Shown: piece by piece, positions 57,843-64,000 of the stretch
Position numbering within the stretch: position 1 is the first letter of the stretch
Layout: every line of letters begins with the position of its first letter
Assembly (NCBI GenBank): GCA_964035575.1
Contig: OZ037834.1
Span: 1,581,598 to 1,645,597 of the forward strand
DNA: 64,000 bases
Direction of reading: 5' to 3'
DNA from: Rhynchopus sp. YZ270_cl-10
Taxonomy: Eukaryota > Euglenozoa > Diplonemea > Diplonemida > Diplonemidae
The notes under the pieces: model-generated
Told to the model about the DNA's origin: nothing
Databases searched by the model: none
Seen by the model: only the letters and a program-made list of their open reading frames with translations
Position numbers and translations under genes: made by a program

Positions 57843-58403
57843 ATGGGTAACTGCTCCTCTGATGAGTCTCAAAAGCGTCCCCAGGGTGACCGTGGTGCGC
57901 CGCAGAGGAGACAATCCAACCCGAATGGTCCTAAGCGCACACGTGTCTCCACTGGGTTTGGAGCACCTGTTGCGAGAGACGACTTTGGCGGCACCGCAAC
58001 GGGAGTGCCGGATATGGATATGTACAATACACTGCCGCCGTGCCCGGTGGCGCAAGAGGTGAAGGGGCTGCATTCGAAGTTTGGAGGAAAGCCGCAAGGG
58101 GTGGAGTGGCTGACGCAGCTGTATGTGGCGGTGCGGGCGCTGCGGGACCTGGGGAAGGAGATTGAGTCGGTGCGGTTCCTTTCTCTTGACGCTATTGGGC
58201 GCGACCCGAACGCAATCCGCGTTGCAAACTACGCCGGCTTTGTGACAGACGTCGCCGACGTAAGCCGTCTCACCGCCGAGGAGCATGGCCGCTACGCGAG
58301 ACGGCGTTCCTCTACCGAGCTCGACACCCTCATGCAGTACCTCTCTGCGATGCTTGGAGGCGAGCCTGAAACCCCTGCCCACCTCCAGATTCATCTGGAT
58401 TAG
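57843..58403 (+). CDS. Unknown protein with N-myristoylation/palmitoylation start (MGNCSS)
   Basis: 186 residues. MGNCSS is a textbook dual-acylation start (Gly2 myristoyl, Cys4 palmitoyl), so the protein should attach to the cytosolic face of the plasma or a flagellar-type membrane. Residues 5-60 are polar and Arg/Gln/Pro-rich, likely disordered. About 70-180 are helical and conserved-looking (VEWLTQLYVAVRALRDLGKE, ELDTLMQYLSAML) but match no family I recognise. The ATG has the CACAATGGG context common here. Codons are strongly GC-ending, unlike the flanks, supporting a real gene. Intronless, ends TAG. Confidence 0.75.
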   Translation: MGNCSSDESQKRPQGDRGAPQRRQSNPNGPKRTRVSTGFGAPVARDDFGGTATGVPDMDMYNTLPPCPVAQEVKGLHSKFGGKPQGVEWLTQLYVAVRALRDLGKEIESVRFLSLDAIGRDPNAIRVANYAGFVTDVADVSRLTAEEHGRYARRRSSTELDTLMQYLSAMLGGEPETPAHLQIHLD

Positions 58404-58996
58404 GGGGGGTTTTTTTGTTGATTTCTGAAATTTTCATTTAAAAATATAAAAATGAGGGGGTAATGTGGGAGGGTTGGGTAAAAAACTGTGTTCTTTCTTT
58501 TCTTCCCCCCCCCGACCCGAGTTCTGTTGTACCGCAACAGAACTTTATACGGCAGCGGCGGGAGTTGATCCCATGTATTGTAGTTGGAAAATGAGGACAA
58601 AAAAAAACAAAAAAATCAAACCTTCCTCTAGTCTTTCGGTGACTAAGTGGGGCTTAGGTTCATCTTTCAATTTTCCCCTATTTTTTTTTCTTCTTTTTTT
58701 CCTTTCTCTGGAATTGTTCGTTGCACCATCTCCAATGGCAGACAGAGTGCAAATTGTCATAGCTCATGCAACCCAATATTAAAGGACTGCAGAGGCACTG
58801 TGGACAATGGATGGGGGGTGGTGGTGGTGGGGTTTTTGGGGAGGGTGACTAGGCTAGCTGTGAGCAAAACCATCAGGGACGTTATTTCTTTATTTCTTTC
58901 TTTCTTTAGCAAACCCAGAGATGTTTGCCCACGAGAGGCACATTCATTTTTTTTTTTTCAATTTTCTTTTTTATTTTTTCCTTTTCAAAAATAAAG

Positions 58997-59741
58997 CAGG
59001 GCACTAGCTTGGTTTTGGGGAAAATTCCAGAAGTGGGTCGCTTTCCATAAAAGTGGGTCAGCGAGTTTTTTACTACAGAAGATGGTTTAGCGGCGTTCTA
59101 CGAGTTATTTTCTCCAATCCCAGCTTGTGGTGGGGGATATTCGCGAAAATGGCCAAAATTCGGTCAGTGTTGCAGTAATCCACCGAAATGTGCTGTTTGC
59201 CCGCCTCACTTTGTGGTCTCTCGGAAAACTACCACTGGTATCTCATCCAGGGTTTTTTTTTTGCGGAGCAAAAAATAGTAATATAATATGGCGCGCCGCA
59301 GGCGAAAAAAAAATAGGGTGCAGTGTAAAAATCTAGCTTTTTACACCACAGAGTCACTCAACGAACCCTTTTTTGCGGAGCAAAAAAGGAAAAATGGCGC
59401 CGCAGGCAAAAAAATAAAAATATGGTACAGCCTCCTGGGTCCTCCTCTAGACCCTTCCCACGTGCAAAACCCTACAGAATTCTCAGATTTTTGGTGGGAT
59501 GATGGCAGGATGATGGTTTTTGGTCGGGGGGGAAAGCCATTTTCCGTGGGATGATGGATGATGGTTAGCGTCAGGCCTGAACAGGCTCGGGGGGAGTTCC
59601 CTGTAGTCGAGCTCCCAAAAATTTTTTTTCTAAAATCCAAAATCCAATTTTTTTTTTTTTTTTCCGGCTGACCCACTTTTTTTTTTTTAAGTACAGGAAG
59701 TGGGTCAGCTGACCCGCTGACCCAGCCAAGCTAGTCCCCTG
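58997..59741. mobile_element. 745-bp hAT MITE with perfect 8-bp target duplication
   Basis: Starts CAGGGCACTAGCTTGG and ends CCAAGCTAGTCCCCTG (inverted, one offset). AAATAAAG stands immediately outside at 58989-58996 and 59742-59749. AAGTGGGTC motifs repeat near both ends (59032, 59051, 59696 and their complements), as in hAT subterminal regions. Two internal blocks with TTTTTTGCGGAGCAAAAAA and CGCCGCAGGC are duplicates. No transposase frame. Confidence 0.92.
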
Positions 59742-60267
59742 AAATAAAGTATGACCCATACAGAAACCACTTCTTCTTCTCTGGGTAATTTTTTCTTGGG
59801 TTATTTTTTGTTCAACATAACAAAGGGTACGACCTGCACGACGTCACATTATCACTGTGACATGCCAGAAAAGTTACATGTCATTTAGCATATCATTCTT
59901 ACACGCCACGCTGACATGAGACGTCGTATGTTTCCTTGAGAAACCCTTACCCCCCTCTGCGCTGTGTTTCACCCAATTTTTTTTTTCTTCTGTTTTTGCA
60001 AGAAGGACAAATAGTATGGAAGAAGGAGGAAGGCTGGATAGTACACCTGCCCTATTATTCTGTGTGCGTAACCGTGTTGTGGATTTTGGCCAGCTCTATG
60101 GGCACCTCACAAACAGTAGTAACAGAGCTCGATATGGTTATGTGTGTGGGACCTCCCCTTTTCTTTTACTCTAAAAAACCCCCCCATCGACTGTCAATGT
60201 AAAGCAGACGTTTCCTTGCATAAGTTTTAAGGAGGTATCGGTGTTCTCTCTTACAAATATATATGGG

Positions 60268-60348
60268 TTATCTACGATCGTAGTCCGATCAAAGTACGAT
60301 CGTTTCTGTGGGATGATTGTAGTTTATCAGAACTACGATCATAGGTAA
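60268..60348. mobile_element. 81-bp inverted-repeat element
   Basis: TTATCTACGATCGTAGT on the left, ACTACGATCATAGGTAA on the right (inverted, two mismatches). Extra GATCGTA/TACGATC motifs lie between. A tiny MITE or a palindromic site. Confidence 0.55.
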
Positions 60349-60562
60349 TTTGTGTAAAAAAAAAAAGCTTTCTGTTCTCCTGAAGGTATACGAATGGCAC
60401 CCCCTTTTTTAGCAGTGTGGTGTAGGTTCATCTTACAAACTCTCCCCCTCCCCCTTTTTTTTTTCGCATATCCCAAAATGCAGGTGAAAAGAAAAGATAA
60501 ATATCACAACAAGTGGGGCGACAAACAGAAAAAAAAAATCATTTTGTTTCTCTCCATCGTTA

Positions 60563-60817
60563 CTGGGGGGGGGTCGAATAGTAGATCCCCCCTAAATAGT
60601 AGATCCCCCCTGTATAATTTTTTTTCCACATATTACCACAACTACTCAAAACATGAAATTTGTTGCTTTATTGGACTCATCGGGCATTTTTGTGACCTGG
60701 ACATGGGGGTCAGACTCCACTTTCGAGCACCTAAAATAGGGTCAAAAAAATTGGAGTCTAAAATTTAGGGGGGGATCTACTATTCAAAGGGGGGATCTAC
60801 TATTCGACCCCCCCCAG
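60563..60817. mobile_element. 255-bp MITE with TA target site, relative of the intronic element
   Basis: Ends CTGGGGGGGGGTCGAATAGT and complement, TA at 60561-60562 and 60818-60819. Two tandem AATAGTAGATCCCCCC units at the left are mirrored at the right. Same terminal plan as 36708-37012, where the unit is AATAAGAGATCAGGG. Confidence 0.85.
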
Positions 60818-61414
60818 TAATAGCTCGAAGTCAGTTTTTTTTTTTTTTTTTTTTGGAACACCCTCACCTGTGTTCTGAGCACAGAAGATGGGAGATACAC
60901 CTACACATCTTTTCTCAAAGGTGTGCTCCTCCCAAAAGAGGGCAGTGTGTAGTACGGGATGGTGTGACCACCACCATCCCCCTTTTCCCCCCACCCCACA
61001 TCAAAACCACACACCCTGGCCCTTGCTGTTATTTGAGTATTTTTTCTTATTTTTCTGCCATTTTTTGCTTTATTTTTTGTATCACGTGTGGGCAAAATAT
61101 GTGTGTTTTTGTTGTTGTTATTGTGTTCCCTTTTAAAAGGAACACTGTATACCCCTATCTGAGGTGTTTTATTGTGCATGAGAGCCTTGGTAGGCTGATT
61201 GACGTGGGTTTGACATGCCCCATTTTTCACTCCATTTTACCGATTTAAACCGATCACCACCGACCACCATGGATCACCATGGATTGCCACCGACCAAGCT
61301 CAGCGTCAATCAGTCTACTTAGTGCTGTTCTGTCCGAAGGGACCCAGCAGCGATGTTTCTCTTTCCCCCCCAGATGCACGAAACTAAAGTATCGAACAAA
61401 ACAAAATTTGACTA

Positions 61415-61519
61415 CAGTCGTCCACCAAACGTTGGTGGGGGTATTAACTTGGTGGATTTGGGGTCGGGGAAAAATTTTTGGTGGGTTTTTACCCCCCATC
61501 AACGTTAGGTGGATGACTG
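61415..61519. mobile_element. 105-bp MITE
   Basis: CAGTCGTCCACCAAACGTTG on the left pairs with CAACGTTAGGTGGATGACTG on the right (two mismatches), continuing into GGGGGTA/TACCCCCC. The CAGT start with TA on the left flank resembles Tc1/mariner-type MITEs; the right TA is not conserved. Confidence 0.72.
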
Positions 61520-61587
61520 TGCCTTTGTTACCCCTCTCTCTCTTCGCCTCTACCTCTCTTTTGATGGCCGTTTTGATACAAAAAAAT

Positions 61588-61643
61588 TTAGTGGAGCTCA
61601 TCCTCGGGGTGTATACACTAATATACAACCAAGTTTTCAAAAA
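61588..61643 (+). repeat. Short repeat family S1, copy d
   Basis: TTTAGTGGAGCTCATCCTCG then GGGTGTATACACTAATATAC and AACCAAGTTTTCAAAAA. Best match to copy b in its second half and copy c in its first half. A weaker copy follows at 61983-62046. Confidence 0.6.
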
Positions 61644-62067
61644 CGAGTGCCACTAGACACGTGAAGACTTGTCAGCGCCGATATCGAAAACGAAAAGGGT
61701 GGACCAGGGTCCATCCCCCCCCACTTTTCAAGAGTGTGTTTTGAAAGCAGTTGTGGGCCGTTCTTCAGAACATTGCCCAACAAATGTGTGTGCACGGGAG
61801 GCACCATTCATCTTACGAATTTTTTTCTCTTTCGAAGTGATGGAAATGGGGGAATGGGAGAGTAGACAGGAGATCAGGGTGCATGCGACAAAGGGAAGGG
61901 AGGGGTTGAGGATGATGTGTGTATGTCTTTTGTCAGTGCGACAAAAAACAAAAAAAAAACAAAAAACAAAAAACAAAAAAGCGTAGAGTGAAGTACATCC
62001 TCGGGTGAGCGACAAACTACTACTGTGCTAACGCAAGATTTCAAAAAAAAATAAAGTAAACGAAAAT

Positions 62068-62128
62068 GGTGCTTTCGGAAGTCGGTCAACGACCTGTCAG
62101 CGACCTGTCAATATCGACCCGGAGCACC
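62068..62128 (+). repeat. 66-bp dispersed element, copy 2
   Basis: GGTGCTTTCGGAAGTCGGTC AACGACCTGTCAGCGACCTG.. to CCCGGAGCACC. Matches 41955-42020 apart from a few bases and short gaps. Confidence 0.65.
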
Positions 62129-63003
62129 AGAAAAATAAAATAAAATAAAACGTACACGACCAGCATTTCAAAAGAGCCAAGGGTTTCTCTGTGTGCGCGC
62201 ATCAATAGGTCTCTCACCCTCCCCTTCTTCATTTGTGGCCGAAACTACTTTTCTTTTTTTTTTTTTTCCAGCGTTTTTTTTTTTTTTTTTGGTGACATAG
62301 TGCCTGATTGATAACAGATTTACATTTCTACTTTTCAAATAAACCCCCTTCATCTTTGAAGGTAGCGTTGTTTTTATTGTTCTCCGACTCATCTATTTTA
62401 AAAATAGGACGTGTGTGTGTGTGCAGTGAGGTACATCCGGGTTTTCAAATTTTCTCTTTTTCTGCATGGTTGGGGTCCATCCGGTCACAAGAGGGCTTTG
62501 TATTTCAAATTTTTCTCTTTTATTTGTGATCTTTGCTCTACACCACACCCCCACTCCCCCCCTTCCATAGTGTTGTGTGTACCACAATGTGTGCGCGTCT
62601 CCTGATTAGTTGTACATCGTTTCTGTATGGTTTTTTTTTTTTAGTGTGTCTTCCCCCCTTCCTCCCCTCCCCCATCACCCTGCATCCCCCTGCACTTCTA
62701 TGAACGAAAAAAAAGGCAAACACCCCTCTTAATCATCGCTTATTGGCTCTTGACAATTGTTTTTTTCTTCGCCTCCGGTGACAAGAAGGATTTGTATTTC
62801 AAGAATGAAATATTTTTTTTTGTCCCAAAACATCGTTCCCTCAAGAGAACCGATATAGCCTGCAGTCCCCATGACCTACACTTCCAACTTCCGTTTTCTA
62901 TAAAGGTGAAAAGGCACCCTAAAAAAAGAGGTAAAATTCGGGCATTTTGAGCGGTTCCGACCCTCTGGGACCCAGGACCCCTCCTCGTGGTGTTCACACT
63001 TTC

Positions 63004-63090
63004 AATACTCCCTCCCTCTCCCTCTCTCTCCTCCTCTCTTTTGATGGCCTTCTACGCCCTCCCCTATTCACCCCCCCCTCCCCTTTTCAG
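63004..63090 (+). promoter_or_regulatory. Pyrimidine tract and AG acceptor before the RNase HII gene
   Basis: Over 80 bases are nearly all C and T, with a short TTTTGATGG break, ending CCCCTTTTCAG at 63090. The start codon follows 11 bases later. Inferred to be a trans-splicing or 5'-UTR intron acceptor. Confidence 0.5.
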
Positions 63091-63101
63091 GGTAAAAAAA
63101 A

Positions 63102-63986
63102 ATGCCTCCGAAAGCAAATAAAGGTCCTGATCGGATCAAAGAACGTGCAAAGCTCAAGGAACTTGGTGCCAACGCTGTTATACTTGGTGTTGATGAGGCA
63201 GGACGTGGTCCTTTAGCGGGGCCTGTTGTGGTTGCGGCTTGCCAACTGCCTGCGGTGGTGCCGAAGGCGTTGCGGGAGGTGGTATGCGATAGCAAGAAGA
63301 TTGCGAAGGAGGCGAACAGAGAGGCAGTATTTGAGAAGCTGAAAGATGCGGAAGGGTTTCGTTGGACCTATGCTGTAGTCTCTGCAGCTCATATCGACAG
63401 CAGGAATATCCTTAACGCCACTTTAGATGGCATGTCACGATGCTGCAGCATCTTCATCTCAGGAGCAAAGCAACCAGGTCGCCGAAGAGTCTGCCGCACC
63501 TCTCTCTGTACCTCCCCGCTCTCCTCCTGCCATACCGTCCCACACCATCCTATTGACCCAGCAAAAAACGTTTTTGCTTTTATCGATGGAAACAAAATCC
63601 CTTCAAATCTCTCTTGTGAAGCGGAGGCGGTAGTCAAAGGGGATGCTACGGAGATGTGTATTTCTGTGGCATCAATTATTGCGAAGGTTGTGCGGGATAG
63701 GATCATGCATGCTTTGTGTAAAGAATTCCCGGTCTATAATTTTTCGGTGCACAAAGGATACCCGACAGAGACGCATAGGGAGCGGATCATGAAGCATGGG
63801 GTCTGCGCAGACCACAGAAGGTCCTATCAGCCAGTAAAAGATGCGATTGCAAAGTTTGCGAAAAAAGGGAAAAAAGGGGGAAAGAAGGATGCAGTGGGAT
63901 CGCCGAAAAAGGCGGCGAAGAAGCCAGCGAAAAAGGCTGCAACGAAACCGGGCGCTGCAGCAAAAATAGCGAGGAGCAAAAAATAG
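63102..63986 (+). CDS. RNase HII, bacterial type, with basic C-terminal tail
   Basis: 294 residues. It cuts RNA in RNA-DNA hybrids and at single ribonucleotides in DNA. The catalytic acids are all present: D31 and E32 in GVDEAGRGPLAGPVV, D162 in FIDGN, D181 in KGDATEMCISVASIIAKVVRDR; the C-terminal HKGYPTETHRERI..HG signature follows. GPLAGPVV is the bacterial/organellar form, not the GPVLGPMVY of nuclear RNase H2A, so it may serve mitochondria, as proposed for extra RNase HII forms of trypanosomatids. Between E32 and D162 it is about 39 residues longer than the E. coli enzyme because of an odd Cys/Ser/Arg-rich insert (about 113-152). Residues 250-294 are Lys/Ala/Pro-rich, histone H1-like, perhaps for DNA binding. 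Ends TAG. Confidence 0.88.
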   Translation: MPPKANKGPDRIKERAKLKELGANAVILGVDEAGRGPLAGPVVVAACQLPAVVPKALREVVCDSKKIAKEANREAVFEKLKDAEGFRWTYAVVSAAHIDSRNILNATLDGMSRCCSIFISGAKQPGRRRVCRTSLCTSPLSSCHTVPHHPIDPAKNVFAFIDGNKIPSNLSCEAEAVVKGDATEMCISVASIIAKVVRDRIMHALCKEFPVYNFSVHKGYPTETHRERIMKHGVCADHRRSYQPVKDAIAKFAKKGKKGGKKDAVGSPKKAAKKPAKKAATKPGAAAKIARSKK

Positions 63987-64000
63987 CGAAAATGACAAAA

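Larger units (their letters stand above)
58404..63101. other. 4.7 kb gene-poor region with several MITEs
   Basis: No real gene seen. It includes a hAT MITE (58997-59741), a TA-flanked MITE (60563-60817), smaller inverted-repeat elements (60268-60348, 61415-61519), the second 66-bp element (62068-62128) and S1 repeats. 59750-59930 holds a possible pair ACGACGTCAC / GAGACGTCGT. The final 90 bases are a long C/T tract ending TTTTCAG at 63090. Confidence 0.6.

Overview
This is a 64 kb piece of a nuclear eukaryotic chromosome, most likely from a protist. Twelve protein genes are supported and all twelve lie on the + strand. At least two have conventional GT-AG cis-introns with GTAT donors. Every start codon has a pyrimidine tract ending in AG a short way upstream, although the tract is weak for a few genes. 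One-way gene order with such acceptors resembles the polycistronic, spliced-leader (SL) trans-splicing layout of Euglenozoa (diplonemids, euglenids, free-living kinetoplastid relatives). Dinoflagellate/perkinsid lineages, which also trans-splice, remain possible. This is inference: no SL RNA gene was seen. Stops are ordinary TAA, TAG and TGA.

Layout. 1-22342: a 14-bp satellite (consensus TAACGCATCCGTTC, about 1,595 units) still in exact 14-bp register, with larger blocks repeated inside it; it runs off the left edge. 22343-26990: a transition zone of three degenerate copies of a roughly 0.9 kb repeat. Copy 1 is split by a hAT-like element and copy 3 by a 931-bp inverted-repeat element. 27390-30564: an oligopeptide transporter and a membrane-anchored PC-esterase. 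30565-35798: a 5.2 kb gene-poor stretch with a G-rich part. 35799-37953: a GAF domain fused to a 2-oxoglutarate/Fe(II) dioxygenase, with a MITE inside the intron. 37954-42553: a 601-bp fold-back element, a hAT nested in a small MITE, and short dispersed repeats. 42554-43159: an N-myristoylated HAD-type protein. 43160-47497: more MITEs. 47498-56621: a dense cluster (unknown mitochondrial-type protein, glutathione S-transferase, two nearly identical histidine phosphatases, PPR protein, glycyl-tRNA synthetase). 57843-58403: a second MGxC acylated protein. 58404-63101: a hAT MITE and several small MITEs. 63102-63986: a bacterial-type RNase HII.

The genes do not form one pathway. Several point to mitochondrial gene expression (PPR protein, glycyl-tRNA synthetase with a presequence-like N-terminal extension, possibly RNase HII), so the organism has a translating mitochondrion. 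The points most worth following are the GAF-dioxygenase fusion, the indel-free satellite, the element filling half of an intron together with its relative 24 kb away, the possible dual targeting of glycyl-tRNA synthetase, and the wealth of distinct inverted-repeat elements with readable target-site duplications.
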